Assembly (NCBI GenBank): GCA_016617855.1
Contig: JAECUM010003194.1
Span: 62,001 to 126,000 of the forward strand
Direction: 5' to 3'
From: Megalonaias nervosa
Taxonomy: Eukaryota; Mollusca; Bivalvia; Unionida; Unionidae
DNA length: 64,000 nucleotides
Under the pieces are notes generated by a model that searched no databases, was not told where the DNA came from, and saw nothing but the letters and a program-made list of their open reading frames with translations. A program made the position numbers and the translations under genes. Positions 22,327 through 38,424 of this stretch are shown here, one piece after another (position 1 is the stretch's first letter; every line of letters begins with the position of its first letter).

Positions 22327-25032
22327 ATGCTGAAATTGCGAGATATCGCTAAAAGGAGCCTTATCGGAGAACCAACAAAGATAGCTACGGCTTTTGCGGA
22401 ATTCGATGACAGCTACCGATTTGATAAACAAGTTGTTTTAGCGAATTTTTTTAGCTACAAATCTCTTTCATCTGCTACAAACAACTATAGAGCGTGATCT
22501 TAATAAACGTAACAGCATCAAATTGTTAATACAACATCGTGTAATTTTTCTTTATCGCGTGCAATAGGAGAGTCAACCGACGAGGATATTGCTGATCCTT
22601 ATATATCAGCGAAATCTAGGCGTGTTTTGGTTGGAACTGATCTTTCATTGCTAGCTAATGAAATACACCAAGAAATCTGGAAAAAGATAGAAGAATTTAC
22701 TCAATTCGGCTCTGGTTGGAAGTTGAGATGATTACTTAAGTTTTATTTCACACAATGAAATATAACGTATTGCGAGGTAGTTCATACACTGACCTACCAC
22801 AAAAGATAAAAAAATAAAAAATGCTGTATTAACGTAAAAAAAACTACGACGATAGATGCTTCTTGATAGCTATCACCTCTTCAATGTTCCCGGTAGAAAA
22901 AAAATGCTGATCGCGTTGATAAATACCTTCTTCACGTATCAAAATTTGATCTCACCGGCATTGACTTTCCAGTTACCGAAAATCAAACATCAAAATTTGA
23001 AAGACAAGATAATATTTCAGTTAACGTATTTGGTTCGGATGATAAGGAAAATGTATACCCTAGGTATATTTCAGAAAAAGCCTCGCAATCGACGATAAAC
23101 TTATTGTTTTATAAAAACCATTACGTTTGGATTTAAAACTTTAACGGGCTTGTCGGTGAACAACATAATAAACAAAAAAATAAGAAGTATTTTTGCTATC
23201 GCTGTTTACACGGCTGCTCCGACAACGAAAAATTACAAAAGCATCTACAATACTGCTCGGACGTACAACGAACAACAATGCCAAAAGAAAAAGATAAAAT
23301 CCTAAAATTTATTAATCATAAGCATTAGCTAATGATACCCTTTGTTATTTATGCCGATTTCGAATGTTTACTACAACCTGTACTTAGTGCCGAAAATAAT
23401 CCTAATCGGTCAAGCACAAGAAAAATTCAAAACCATATTCCATGTGGAATAGCGTATAAAACAGTTTGTTGTGTTGATTCAAGTTTATCAAAACCAATAA
23501 AATTACATCGCGGTAAAGATCCAGCTGCTTCACTCCTCAAACAATTGATTAGCGAAGTTGATGATATTTAATCGCCTAAAAAGAATAGTTCCAATGATAA
23601 AGTTGACGGATCAACAAGAATCCGATTACGAAAAAGCGGAATTTTGTCAGAGGCAAATAATAAGTACATGAAAGATTTTGATCCTAACAAACCAAAAAAG
23701 TTCATCATCTATCTAGACAAAAATAACTTTCATGGTTATGCAATGTCAGAACCAATGCCGTTTGGTGAATTTCGTTGGATTACACCTGATCAATTTCTTG
23801 TGGAAACAAAAAAGATACCTGACGATGTTTCGTATTTCGTTGAAGTTGATCTCGATTATCCAACTTCGCTACGTGATTTACACAACGATTATCCATTTTG
23901 TGCTGAATCGATGATAATAAATTATAGCTTATTATCTCAAGAACAACAGGAAATATCATCACCAAGACAAAATTCGATGGTAAAAAAGCTGGTTCCAAAT
24001 TTTCTCAACAAGCAAAATTATGTTTTGCATTATAAGGTTTTAAAGCAGGCAATAGATGCTGGTCTTGTTTTGAAAAAGGTTCATCGAGTATTAAAGTTTA
24101 ATCAACAACCTTGGATGAGAGGTTATATTAGCTCAAACACGTCTAGAAGAGCTGTGGCTAAAACCGATTTTGAAAAAAAAATTCTTTAAGCTCATGAACA
24201 ACTCCGTCTTTGGAAAAACGATGGAAAATATAAGAAAACGAGTAAATATCGAGCTAGTTAATGATATCGACCGCAGGAATAAACTTGTATCAGATGATAG
24301 TTTTGTTAGCATGAAAATTTTTAACGAGAACCTTGTTGCGATACAACGACGAAAGACAAATTTGAAACTTAATAAGCCAATCTATGTTGGAGCTTCTATG
24401 TTAGATTTATCAAAGTGGCTCATGTATGACTTTGACTGTAATTTCGTTAAAGCCAAGTGGTCGTCAAGTAAATTATTGTTTACTGATACTGACTCGTCGG
24501 TTTATGAAATAGATGGAGTCGATTGTACTGACAATGGCGTATATCAAGATATTTATAATAACCGACATCTGTTTGATCTTTCCGATTATCCTCGTGGTAG
24601 TAAATTTTATGACGATACAACGATTATCCTCGTGGTAGTAAATTTTATGACGATACAAATAAAAAGTTATTGGTAAGTTTAAGGATGAAATGAACTCTCT
24701 CATCATCAAGTATTTCATTGGATTGCGGAGTAAAATGTATGCCGTACGTCTTGACAACAATAAAATAACGAAAAAAGCAAAGGTTTGCACGCGATTACGT
24801 TAAGAAATGTTTTGGATTCGATGATTACAAGTACGCACTTGACGGAGGTGTTAGTTTTATAAGTGCAATGGGTATTCGAACGAATCATCACAAACTTGAA
24901 ACAGATGTTATCATAAAACGCGGATTAAGTAATTTTGATGACAAACGCTACTGAAAAAATGGAATAGATACATTTGCACTTGGATGTTGTAACGACGATA
25001 GATCTGTACTTGATATTATATTTGGTGATTAA
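22327..25032 (+). pseudogene. Protein-primed family-B DNA polymerase (pPolB), many breaks
   Basis: The ATG at 22,327 follows a TATAATAATATA leader. The N-terminal region contains the usual Polinton segment (ISAKSRRVLVGTDLSLLAN, then QFGSGWKLR). A zinc-finger-like YFCYRCLHGC with KHLQYC follows near 23,190-23,255. The exonuclease motif IPFVIYADFECLLQP is at 23,331. Motif A is YLDKNNFHGYAMS (23,712), motif B FKLMNNSVFGKTMENIRKR (24,180), motif C LLFTDTDSSVYEI (24,472). A C-terminal part with KMYAVRLDNNKITKKAK ends at 25,032. Stops and frameshifts are spread throughout, and a 38-bp tandem duplication near 24,584-24,660 shifts the frame. It would replicate the element from a terminal protein on the TIR ends. 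Confidence 0.9.
24584..24660 (+). repeat. 38-bp tandem duplication inside E1 polymerase gene
   Basis: GATTATCCTCGTGGTAGTAA with 18 further bases occurs at 24,584 and again at 24,622. The length is not a multiple of three, so it breaks the polymerase frame just after motif C. Confidence 0.92.
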
Positions 25033-25063
25033 GGTATGAAATTTTGTGTGAATTATATAAAAT

Positions 25064-25403
25064 AATGTTTGAAAATATTGAAGTTGAAAACAGCAACAAT
25101 AGCAAGATCAAATATTTGATGAAAGACGGTAAACAGCTCACATTCGAATTTAAAAATGGAACGTCTGAAATATGTTTTAGCGGAAATGGATTTTCTCAAA
25201 GCAGGTTGAAACTTTCACTTATCAGATCAGGTGACAGTGATTATTTTGATTATCTTGAAAAATTAAGCCGGGAATTGTCAGAAGGATTAAATAATTTTCA
25301 TAATCCAATCAGTCAACAAAAATATACTGAAATTACCATCGATCTTGATAAATCAAAAGTGTATTTTGTTGATAAAAATATCCTCTTAATTAACCACAGA
25401 TAA
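25064..25403 (+). CDS. Unknown small protein downstream of pPolB, intact
   Basis: The ATG at 25,064 is preceded by AATTATATAAAATA, like other genes of the element. The 112-codon frame has alternating charged and hydrophobic residues (GKQLTFEFKNGTSEICFSGN, later QKYTEITIDLDKSKVYFVDK), consistent with a beta-rich fold. It follows the polymerase stop by about 30 bases and is the last gene before the right TIR. No family is recognised. Confidence 0.5.
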
Positions 25404-25572
25404 AAGATTTATTTGAATCTCGTCGTTGTGTTAGTGGTAACGTTCAACCTTTATTACAGTAACTATGAAATATTTTTAATTTCAACAGTTGAAACGCTGA
25501 TAATTGGCGATGAGGTATGAAATAATCCAACAAACATAATTGTATCTAAAATTCATAAATTAATCCAACACA

Positions 25573-25824
25573 ATTTTTATCTACACTTTAGAAATAAAAT
25601 CGGCTTTGCCGCCAACCTTTTGTTTGTCCTTCTGGACATTGGAGGTAGTGTCCCTGGTCCAGAACCATTTAGAGAAATGGGTCTTGAGCAAGAAACCTCC
25701 TGGTCTAAAAAAATATTTGTTGGCGATGATGTGATGTGGTCATCTTGTGTAGGGGTCTCTGAGCCAGAACCATTTAGAGAAATGGGTCTCTGCGCCAGAA
25801 ACCTCCTTTTTTTCCTACTACTGT
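25573..25824 (-). repeat. E1 right terminal inverted repeat
   Basis: Inverted copy of 10,671-10,920, ending CCTACTACTGT. The left-TIR subrepeats (ATTTAGAGAAATGGGTCT) are present twice here as well. An open frame runs through the whole TIR, as on the left side. Confidence 0.93.
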
Positions 25825-25958
25825 TACGTGCTGATGTTGTTATTATTAGATTAATCTCTAATGGAATTTGTCGAATGTATCACATCTCTTCTTTTGGAGC
25901 ACTCCGAAAAAGGATCAGAATTAGGAGCTACTTCGTTGACTGAATTAACGGGTGGCAC

Positions 25959-25960
<2 letters not shown>

Positions 25961-26043
<83 letters not shown>
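25961..26043. repeat. (GT)n microsatellite
   Basis: About 40 uninterrupted GT dinucleotides, directly beyond the 3' end of a minus-strand SINE, so it probably grew from the SINE tail. Confidence 0.95.
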
Positions 26044-26044
<1 letters not shown>

Positions 26045-26049
26045 CTTGG

Positions 26050-26352
26050 ATTTTTAACGTAGCTTTAACAATTCTTCAGCCATATCGCTGCGATGTCTGC
26101 AGTGTGGCAGTTTATAGTGATGTCTAGCACTGGGGTATCATGCCGCAGACATATAGCATCATGTTCCACCCAGTCACATTATCCTGACACCAGGCCGACC
26201 AATCCTAACGCTAACCTCTTAATGCTGAGCGCCAAGAGAAGCAGCTGTTAGTACCATTTTTATAAGTCATTGGTATGACTCGGCCGGGGTTCGAACAAGC
26301 GACCTCCCGCATCCGAAGCTGACGCTCATACCAAAAGGCCGCCGGACGTGAG
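26050..26352 (-). mobile_element. tRNA-derived SINE (mollusc core-type)
   Basis: Read on the minus strand, the head starts CCGGCGGCCTTTTGGTATGA (degenerate box A). It has a box B GTTCGAACCCC, then CCGGCCGAGTCATACCA. The body holds GTGTCAGGATAATGTGACTG and GTCTGCGGCATGATACC, phrases that I know from a SINE family widespread in molluscs. The 3' end abuts the GT microsatellite. Its presence is one reason to assign the window to a mollusc. Confidence 0.72.
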
Positions 26353-26642
26353 TGGCGCCTCTTAATTTTAAACTGTAGATTTGAACGTCGTTTAACCTAA
26401 CATCTTGATTATTTCAAAGAACTCTTTATGTCAGAAAGCATTTTTATCAACTCATTTCCTATCTCCCAAACTTTAGTTAGACTGGAAAATGATGAAATTT
26501 ATGATATACGGCGGCATTGGGGTTTTAAAGTTATTCGTGTATGATTTAATAAACACTTAATGTTCGAATTCTGGAATAGTACACATGATGGTGAAAGCAT
26601 TTATAAAGTATGCAAGACAGTTAACGTTTATATGCAGGCATT

Positions 26643-26702
<60 letters not shown>

Positions 26703-27882
26703 AAGAAGAAGAATATCTCTTTCAAACGTTTTCTTATCAGCTAAAAGTCTACAAAAATAACAGCTAATGATCTGAATACACTTCAACGAAATTTTGAAAC
26801 AAAATAAACAAGTATAAACAATTAACTCTGAGATATATTTTAACCTTATAAGTATAGCAAACAACACATTATTAATAATTCTAGAGAAAGCAAGAAAACC
26901 TTACTTGTAAGTCATTCTGATGAAAATATCATCTAGTACCCTTGGATATGTGCCATACTAGGTCTCTTGTACGTTTTATATGGAGGCGTTCAGCAAAAAA
27001 TCCAATGGTTTCAATCTCAATTTCCGGCCCAACTTGTAATCTCTCGAAACTATTATGCACCTTACGTCCTTGAAAAACCACAGAATTAAGAAAAGTCGAT
27101 TTTATAAGAAAATTGGCAGACACACCTAACCTGGTAGATTAATAAATATTGCTCTCGATTCAAATCCAAATTCCATCCTACCTCTACCCGGCTACGAGAA
27201 ATGCCAATTCAGTTTATTTTCAAATCCTATTACAAACTAAGAAATCTTAAAATCGTGAAACATAAGATAGATAACCCTGTTAAGATTTAGACCGATACGT
27301 TCCTCATAACAGTTTCATGAAAAGCTGGATAAAGTTCTGGGGTAATGCTGGGTACCAGAACAGAACAGAATTTTGTTGATTTGATGTTTGCAAAAATGTA
27401 CGTAGTCAATATAATACATAATTCATATATAACGCACTGTTGCATAAATTAATGAATAAAAGAGTGAATAACGGCGATGAAAACCCGTGTGCACATAAAT
27501 CCTCACACAGTGAGACAGACATACATACATGCAAAGACAGAGAGTGATCTAGACAGCAAGATAAGATATTCTAAGTTAAATTGCATTATACACACATTTA
27601 CCAAGGTATTTTACAGTTTTTTGATCTTAATTGTTGAGTAATTGAAGTAGTTTGCACGTGCTTGGTTTCTGCCAATATCAAGGATCAATATAAGATTTTC
27701 TAACTGAGAGGACACATTAAAACAAAATGATATTCATCTTCGATCTCATTATTTACACAAAGTTCACATATCCTTTCATGTTGTTCGTTTCCTACATGTC
27801 TACCTGTCTAGATATTTAATCGGTGTGATGAAATCCTCAATTTACTTAAAGCCTTAACTGTGTGTCAAACATATGGCCCGCT
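26353..27882. other. Gene-free stretch with ATA/AGA run
   Basis: An (ATA)n(AGA)n compound tract lies at about 26,645-26,713. The rest is unremarkable AT-rich sequence with no supported gene. Confidence 0.55.
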
Positions 27883-29071
27883 GTGAGGCGCCGTAGCGGA
27901 CAAAACTGGTCCAATGATAAAGTTGCAGTTGAAATTTTGATGTCGTATGTCGAGAAATCCAATATCACGTGTTGGATCAAATTGCATATCCTTAAAGTCC
28001 CATTTTCTAGATCGAGATTTTAGATTTTGTATGTTGAATTATACAGTGGTGGTTTAAAGTTCTATTTCCTATGTCGACGTTTTACAGTGTATATTTTGAA
28101 TTACACAGCGGTGGTTGAAATTTCAATATCATATGTCGAGAATCCCTAATTCACACGTTGAATGTAACTGTTTGTGATGAAAGTTCCATTTCATATGGCG
28201 AGTATTTAGATTTCATCTGTTGAATTTCACAGCAACGAGAAGCAGCCTCCTTGTTTAAAAATAACGCGGTCCGTTCACGAAAGCGACCTCTAGCGAAGAA
28301 ATTAATAGTAGTTTTCGACCTGTGAATGACAACTTTCAAACTTTAAAATGCATGAAATGTAATGGCGCTTCATAATTGAATACATGAATGATGTATCTTA
28401 ATACTCGATATTTTTTTGAATTGTTAAAGTGGATATTGTGTAATGTTATTTTTAACACCAACACATCATTTCACCATATAAAAAAAGCAATTCTGACAAG
28501 CACAATAAAATGTCCAACCATCGCTGTATAATTCAACATATACAATCTAATAACTCAACATACGAAATGAAACTTTCAGCACAATCAATGTGATTCAACA
28601 TGTTAAACTGAAACTCTCGACATATGGCATTAAAATTTCAACAACCGCTGTGTAATTCAGAAGATACAATCTAAAAACTCGACAGTGGACATCGAATTTT
28701 CAATCAGTGCTGTGTAATTCAACAGACGAAATCTAAATACTCAATATATGAAATGGAACTTTCAACATAAACTCTTTGAACCAATACGTAAATCAGGAAT
28801 TCTCGACGTATGACATTGAAATTTCAACCACCGCCGTGTAATTCCAACGACACAATCTAAAACCTCGACATAGAGAATATAACTTTCAACCTCTACTGTT
28901 TAATTCAACAGATACAATCTAAAATCTCGACCTAGAAAATGAAACTTTAAGGACAAGCATTTTTGACACAACGCGTGAAATTGGCATTCTGGACATATGA
29001 CATTAAAACTTCAACGGTAAAGTTCTGATTGGACCACCTTTTGTCCGCTACGGCGCCTCATAACCCACCAG
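27883..29071. mobile_element. Fold-back element with internal palindromic repeats
   Basis: Begins TGAGGCGCCGTAGCGGACAA and ends TTGTCCGCTACGGCGCCTCA, a terminal inverted repeat extending about 40 bases with mismatches. The inside is a series of 50-65 bp units with phrases such as CATATGTCGAGAA and ACAGCGGTGGTTGAAATTTC. The units lie in one orientation in the left half and inverted in the right half, meeting near 28,400. No coding frame is seen, so it is non-autonomous. Confidence 0.85.
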
Positions 29072-29224
29072 ACTCATTGGTCCGGTCCGCAGACCAGGTC
29101 TCTTGTTAGTGTCAAATTTGTATGCTTATTATAGTTCTTCATACGTATAGCCCGAGTGGAAAACATTTATATCAAATCTGGCCAGCCATAGCATACGAAT
29201 TTGACACCCCTGCTTTAACAGGAT

Positions 29225-29405
29225 GTGGTAATTATGGAGAACAGGCCGTGCTAAAGCAAACAAACCGGAAATGGCTTTGGTGAAACTTGAATATAGGCTG
29301 TGGTAAAGCTGGTGAACGTGCTGTCGTAAAGCTGGCGAAAAGGTTATGGCAAAGCTGGAGAACGGGCTGTCGTAAAGTTTGAGAACGGGCTGTGGTAAAG
29401 ACTTT
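29225..29405. repeat. Roughly 28-bp minisatellite
   Basis: Units containing GCTGTGGTAAAGCTGGTGAAC-like sequence (with GTCGTAAAGCT variants) recur six times. Confidence 0.8.
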
Positions 29406-33055
<3,650 letters not shown>

Positions 33056-33059
33056 TCAG

Positions 33060-33265
33060 CTCCGAGCCTTAGGCTAGAAATCTATTATATACGGCGTACA
33101 AACCTGACCCTTAGGCTAGAAATCTATGTACGGCTTACAAACCTGACCTTAGGTTAGAAAACTATTATATACGGCTTACAAACCTGACCCTTAGGCTAGC
33201 AATCTTTCATGTACGGTTTACAAACCTGACCCTTAGGCTAGAAATCTTGTATGTGCGGTTTACAA
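33060..33265. repeat. Roughly 42-bp minisatellite, 5 copies
   Basis: AAACCTGACCCTTAGGCTAG plus a variable AT-rich remainder recurs five times. Confidence 0.85.
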
Positions 33266-34030
33266 CTGCAACTTCAAATTGAAAGATACATTACCTTAGC
33301 GTACAAACGTCTTGCAAGTTAAAATAACTTAAATTAATGAATTGGATATCTCAAAATTTTTCACTTCAGGTTATTTATAATTGCAGATTGTTTGTTGGAT
33401 GTAACTTATTATGAGTATATATAATTCCATACCATTCGTCAATTATGTTTGACAGACTATGGAATGGACAGAGAACTGCCTATAGTGGAGGGGTTTATGT
33501 TTCATCTTTTAAAAGCAAACTCAAGCTACATATTGTGCTAAAGATCCGCATGTTGGTTTCTTTCTACCAGTTTATTTTTATTATTATTATAAACATTTCA
33601 TGTACTGCAGTTTAAAAGTAAAATGTGCAATATTAGCTTTGAATTCACGTACATCTTAATCTTCAGAGAAATGAGTTCCTTTCTTTTGTATGTTACATGT
33701 AGAGACAGCGGCTTCATTTCATGTTCGTATCTGCCCATCCTTGCCGTACATGATCCACTTGTATGCCTCTAATATCTATCGATCTATCCGATGTATAATA
33801 TATTACTTTAGTTCCGTAATAATGATATACGGATATAACGATTGAGGACTTTAGAGAGGGGACATTGGGTCTTATCCAATGCTGTCCTTCCCATGACGTC
33901 CAGTCAGTCCAACCGTCCGTCACAAATGTCGTTTCCGCGTAATTACTTTTAAGGACTTCGTAGATTGCAATCAAACTTAGTGTGAGTAATTATTTCCAGA
34001 CGACCTAACTCTTACTGACAAACTTTGGGG
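33266..34030. other. Gene-free stretch
   Basis: A minus-strand open frame at 33,714-33,974 has normal amino-acid composition (TDGWTDWTSWEGQHWIRP) but no splice or family support. It is left uncalled. Confidence 0.45.
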
Positions 34031-34035
34031 TCCCA

Positions 34036-34290
34036 TGTGACCGGATGGTTTAAGAACGTTCGCCGTTAGCGATCATTGCCATCTCACCTCTGCCCACGTA
34101 GGTTCGAGTCAGGGCTCTGAGAAAGTGGGTATGTATGTGAGAAAATTGCCAGTAGCTTCCCGTAGGTCGTTGGTTCTTACCAGGGTTTTCTCGGGTTCTT
34201 CCTCCACCATTTATACTGGCTGCCATGTGTCACGCACTGAGAAATGGTGTTAAACCTCCAACAACAATATCAACATCAACAACAATATCG
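34036..34290 (+). mobile_element. tRNA-derived SINE
   Basis: The head has a degenerate box A (GGATGGTTTAAGAACG) and box B (GGTTCGAGTC). The body contains CCAGGGTTTTCTCGGGTTCT, a phrase common in bivalve SINEs. The end is an AACAACAATA-rich tail. Confidence 0.7.
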
Positions 34291-35216
34291 GAAAACATTT
34301 GACTATCTTATGTCCTTTTGTTTAACTTAGAAATGTATCATTACATATTGCACATGTTTTTATGTCCCATATACATTACAGTATGAAACACGATCGTACA
34401 TAAAAGCTGAACAGTAAATCACATGACCACTGGCTTTTAGGAAGAGTCATTATCTATGGCGTGTATCTCATGTCAAAGCCATATCCATGGAAGATTTGAA
34501 AATCTTGGGCTAGTTACATAGTCTTTTTTACGAGATTGTTGAACATAATTTGCCCAGTTGGAAAAGTAAGCGTTTAATTTTAAAATCACTTGTTCAATCT
34601 TCAATCAAGAAATATTTAATTTCTAGAGATTACCGTTATAACCTATATCAGAGCATAAAAAAGGATAAAAATATATACATGACCTGACCATGGATTGTAT
34701 CATATTTCCTAACACCGGCTGGGAAGTAAGATAATTGTAACTACTCAGTCTTTCCATTATTCCAACAACAACATCGTATGTGTCAGGTGTAATGATACGT
34801 TTCATTTTCAAAGATTTTTTATTCCTACGGAAAGACCACTTCACTGTGACTCATTACGCAAAAATAACTCAAATGTTCCAACGTTTTCTGTTAAACTGAA
34901 TCAATTAAATAAAATATTCCAAGTGTTAAACTTGAAATCAAAACGAGTTACCTTGCTAGAATGACCCTTTTAGTTCCAAAATTGCCGCCTCTTTCATAAA
35001 TTCAAGGGGTTGTTTTGGCCCCTGCTTTATCACATCAAATAACTCAGTCAATATCCACAGATGATTCATTTGGTTTCCTCCCACACGCTGTATATCTATG
35101 TAACTTTACTCTTTAGTTCCCAGACAAAATCTCTACCTCGTTAGTACCCGTTGGTGGAAGATAGTATTTACGATGGGCGCCATGGAAAAGTAGATTAAAA
35201 CTACACATTATTGTTG

Positions 35217-35268
<52 letters not shown>

Positions 35269-35726
35269 CTGTGAAAGTGTACCAGACATTTTAAAAAGAA
35301 ATATTTAGATGCTGTCGTATCGTTCTAGATGCAAATACACAAAAGCGCTGGTCGCCTACTTCCAAGCGTATTTACTGGCGTTTTTATTTATTTTAGTATT
35401 CTTTTATCGTCTATACGAGAGAAAAACACACCACTACTTTGATGCTTATACGTTTGTGGTACATCAGTCATTTCACCAGATATTGCGAACAATTTACGAA
35501 CTTTTCCATAATTTCAAACGTAGATATTACTTATAGTTTTGCAGTTTTGTGTTTGATTTGCAGGGATATACGCTCAAGAAACTGGAGCAGACTGTAAGCA
35601 TATTTCACCGATAAGAATCAATAAACTACAAAAAGAGAAACAACAGAACAAAAATTAGTGTTTGGATAATTAGTATTTGCTGTAGAGAAAATACAGATCG
35701 TTGTTAGTCATGTAGTAGTAGCAACA

Positions 35727-35770
<44 letters not shown>

Positions 35771-36063
35771 ATAACAGTACTAGTAGAAGCAATTATTGTA
35801 GTAGTAACAGAATAATTATAGTAACAGCAGTTGTAGTTGTTGCTATTGATGTTGTTGCTTCCTTGTTTGCTGTTTCTATTGTTGCTGTAGGAAATGGTGA
35901 TGGCAAATGTTGGCGGTTGTAGAGAAGTCTTGGCAACATTTTTAATGCTGCTATTAGTTCCACATCTTTTGCTACGTCCACTGCCACCACTATCAATGAA
36001 AAGGAAAAAAAAACGAGACTTTACATTGAAGATGATAATAAAATCAGCCTTCTCAGTTCTCAC
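34291..36063. other. Gene-poor stretch with ATT and TAG runs
   Basis: An (ATT)n run lies at about 35,220-35,265 and TAG repeats at about 35,728-35,770. The sequence between 35,780 and 35,989 may be the next exon of the gene at 36,064-36,273: an acceptor-like TTTTTTTCCTTTTCATTGATAG ends at 35,990 on the minus strand. In the phase set by the upstream exon it reaches a stop after five codons, so the continuation is unresolved. Confidence 0.4.
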
Positions 36064-36273
36064 CTCTATATGCCATGGATTGTGACCAAGAGGAATCGCA
36101 TAAGGACCTTGTATTCCGTGTTCAGGCTTAACATCAGTTTCTATCACTTTTCGGTTTCTCACTTTCGTATCTTCTTTGAAAATCTTGCGTCTGCTGGGAG
36201 TTACTTTTTTCACATCCCAATTTAAGCTTCGGAAATGGATTTGTTTTGGTCGGCCTCCCATCCAAAAAATGTA
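36064..36273 (-). CDS. Coding exon of 70 codons, unknown gene
   Basis: On the minus strand a clean TTTTTGTTTGTTTAG acceptor precedes an open frame that ends at a GAG|GTGAGA donor. The exon is 210 bases and phase 0 at both ends. The peptide is basic in the first half (GRPKQIHFRSLNWDVKKVTP) and then has ETDVKPEHGIQGPYAIPLGH and NPWHIE. It is not low-complexity and has no family that I recognise. The following 74-bp gap to a second strong acceptor could be a small intron. Confidence 0.6.
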
Positions 36274-37319
36274 CTAAACAAACAAAAACCATTTTCGGAA
36301 ATATTTTTCTGTTTAAAGCTTTTATCCACTGAGTTTCAGAGGCTCATATGACGGCATATTGTGAAATTTGTATGGTACTAATCTACGGATTGTATGCTGA
36401 TACACATAGGTTCTACGGATTGTGTGCTGATACACATAGGGTTCTTGTGGTCAAGCTAATGTATGTAGTCCCCAATAATGAGCCAAATTTGGAAGCGACG
36501 CCATTTTGGCCTTTTATATATGATGTCGTGTAATGGTAAGCATACATAGTCTTGGAATAATAATATTAGGTCTCTGAAATATTTGCTAGCACTTTCACCA
36601 GTCAATGATTCATGTAGCTTCCAAATTGGCAAATATCAAGTTGAATGGCTCTTGTATAAGGACAAGAAAGGCATAATTTTGCTTTAAAATACTGGCATGC
36701 CTAATTTATATATCTGTTGATTAAATCTATTTTTCTTTTGAGAATTGAACGCATGAAATGAACATAATTTAATACATCATTATACAAGAGCCAGTCGCAC
36801 TGGTACAAAGACATAATATAGAATCTTTATGTAAAGACTGATCGGCCTACAAGCACTGCAAAAATTTTGTCCGATCATCAGCACTGCACAAATATTGATC
36901 GGTCTGCAATCATTTTCAAAGATTATGTAAGTGAAACATTTCCACATGATATAAGGACAACCTTTTGGTGGGGGGATGAAGAAGGCTGTGACATAGATCA
37001 GTAATAAAAATCTAAATCCATTATTTTCACAATACCTACAGGATTTTGCCTGCATCTTATAAGTTTGGGATTTTTGGAAAGATATGAGTTTAAAAGACAC
37101 TATTTCTTCTAAAACATGTTGCTAGACTGTTGTGTGTAATTCATCAGGTTCGCAAGACTTAGAAACGTATAGACGTTTCAGAAATTTTGACGCTATCATC
37201 TGATTGATTTAATGTATTCAATCTGTGATAATTTCGGGCCTATGTAAGGGACGCTGATGAATAGTTTTGCAAATTGTCATAAATGTTGAAGTGTAACTTA
37301 ATTTCTATGTAAAATAGTC
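36274..37319. other. Gene-free stretch
   Basis: A short direct duplication (CTACGGATTGTGTGCTGATA-like, twice, about 36,382-36,440) is the only structure noted. Confidence 0.55.
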
Positions 37320-37605
37320 ACTACGCAAACACGATCTGTGTAATTATGTATCCAAAATAGTAAAATGGTCATTATGTAAACACAATCTGTGTAAGTAATT
37401 ATCCAAAATGTTAAAATAGTCATTACGTAAATACAAGCTGTGTAATAATGTATCCAAAACAGTAAAAAGTGATTATGTATACACTATCTGTGTAGTTAAT
37501 TATCCAAAATGATAAAATAGTGATTACGTAAACACGATCTGTCCAAAAATGATAAAATGGTCGGTACACAAACACGATCTGTGTAATTATGTATATAAAA
37601 TGATA
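37320..37605. repeat. Roughly 50-bp degenerate minisatellite, about 5 copies
   Basis: Units share GTAAACACGATCTGTGTAAT and TATCCAAAATGATAAAAT-like sequence with indels. Confidence 0.75.
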
Positions 37606-38424
37606 CAATGACACTGAAGATAGGAATTTAAATTAACCAGGAAGTCTTTAGAAAAACAAACAAACTGTCATTTGTAAGACTAGGTATTGGATATGAAGCT
37701 GTTGTTTTAAAGAGTATTAAAATAAATTATTAAAATTCCAATTAGAGACTGTACGAGTTGTTTCTCTGCTTACGAGAAGCACCAGAAATGAAAACCTGTA
37801 TTAAAAACTAGCCTCCCATATTTATATGAAACTTGAAAATTGCATACATTATCATATATGTTTAAAAATTATACATTGTCAATGCCGAATTTATCTTTAC
37901 GTTTCATTGCCACATTTCGCTGCCAATCTACCAAGATATAATCTACGAAATTGATTTTATTTAGAAAATTACAAACCTGAGATTAAAAACTGCAAGGTCA
38001 TTTATCAAGTCGGCCATATCTCCGAGGAGCACACTTCCTGAAAATGTAACATTTTCTCCATCAGTTGGTGAATTCAGACGACTTATACTTGATGAAAAAT
38101 CTGAAGCGCCACAATACTATACATAACTTGAGAGAAAATATTATATCGCCCATGAAAGAATTAGAAACATTTGTAGTACTCTTAAAAATGCTGGCTAATT
38201 TACATACGATATCATCCAATAGTCGTTATGAAACTGCGGAGAATCACAAGAAACTGCGGAGAGGCACATGAAATTGCATCTCAATATAAACTTTCTGTAA
38301 ATCAAAGCATGGGCTATTTCTAAATGTTAAAGCATCTACTTTTGCCTGCAACGATTGACCTGTTACTACTATATACCCCATCCCGTTTCTGCATTGATTA
38401 TATTGTTCCGTGCTTTTTATGTAG
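37606..38424. other. Gene-free stretch
   Basis: Nothing recognised apart from a short duplicated AAACTGCGGAGA at about 38,230-38,262. Confidence 0.5.

Larger units (their letters stand above)
10671..25824. mobile_element. E1: endogenised Maverick/Polinton (adintovirus-like) element
   Basis: About 15.2 kb bounded by roughly 250-bp inverted terminal repeats. It holds the full Polinton gene complement: protein-primed PolB, chromodomain integrase, packaging ATPase, adenain-like protease, double-jelly-roll major capsid and single-jelly-roll penton, plus X-domain, pVI-like and fibre genes. Late genes from ATPase to integrase run on the plus strand; fibre, a large unknown gene and a membrane-protein gene run on the minus strand toward the left end. 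Most genes carry stops or frameshifts, so the copy is an old integration. No clean target duplication was found: the flanks are GTGCGTC on the left and TACGTGC on the right. Confidence 0.93.

Noticed and set aside
10664..25831. Target-site duplication of E1
   Set aside because: The bases beside the termini (GTGCGTC and TACGTGC) do not form a direct repeat. The duplication has decayed or one boundary is off by a few bases.
33420..33560. A further LINE C-terminal relic
   Set aside because: A phrase with D-R-L-W-N is suggestive, but stops are dense and no longer match is seen.
35704..36261. A single 185-codon ORF on the minus strand
   Set aside because: The part beyond 36,064 lies after a good splice donor and ends in Ser/Thr/Asn repeats from TAG/TTG runs. 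Only the exon at 36,064-36,273 is supported.
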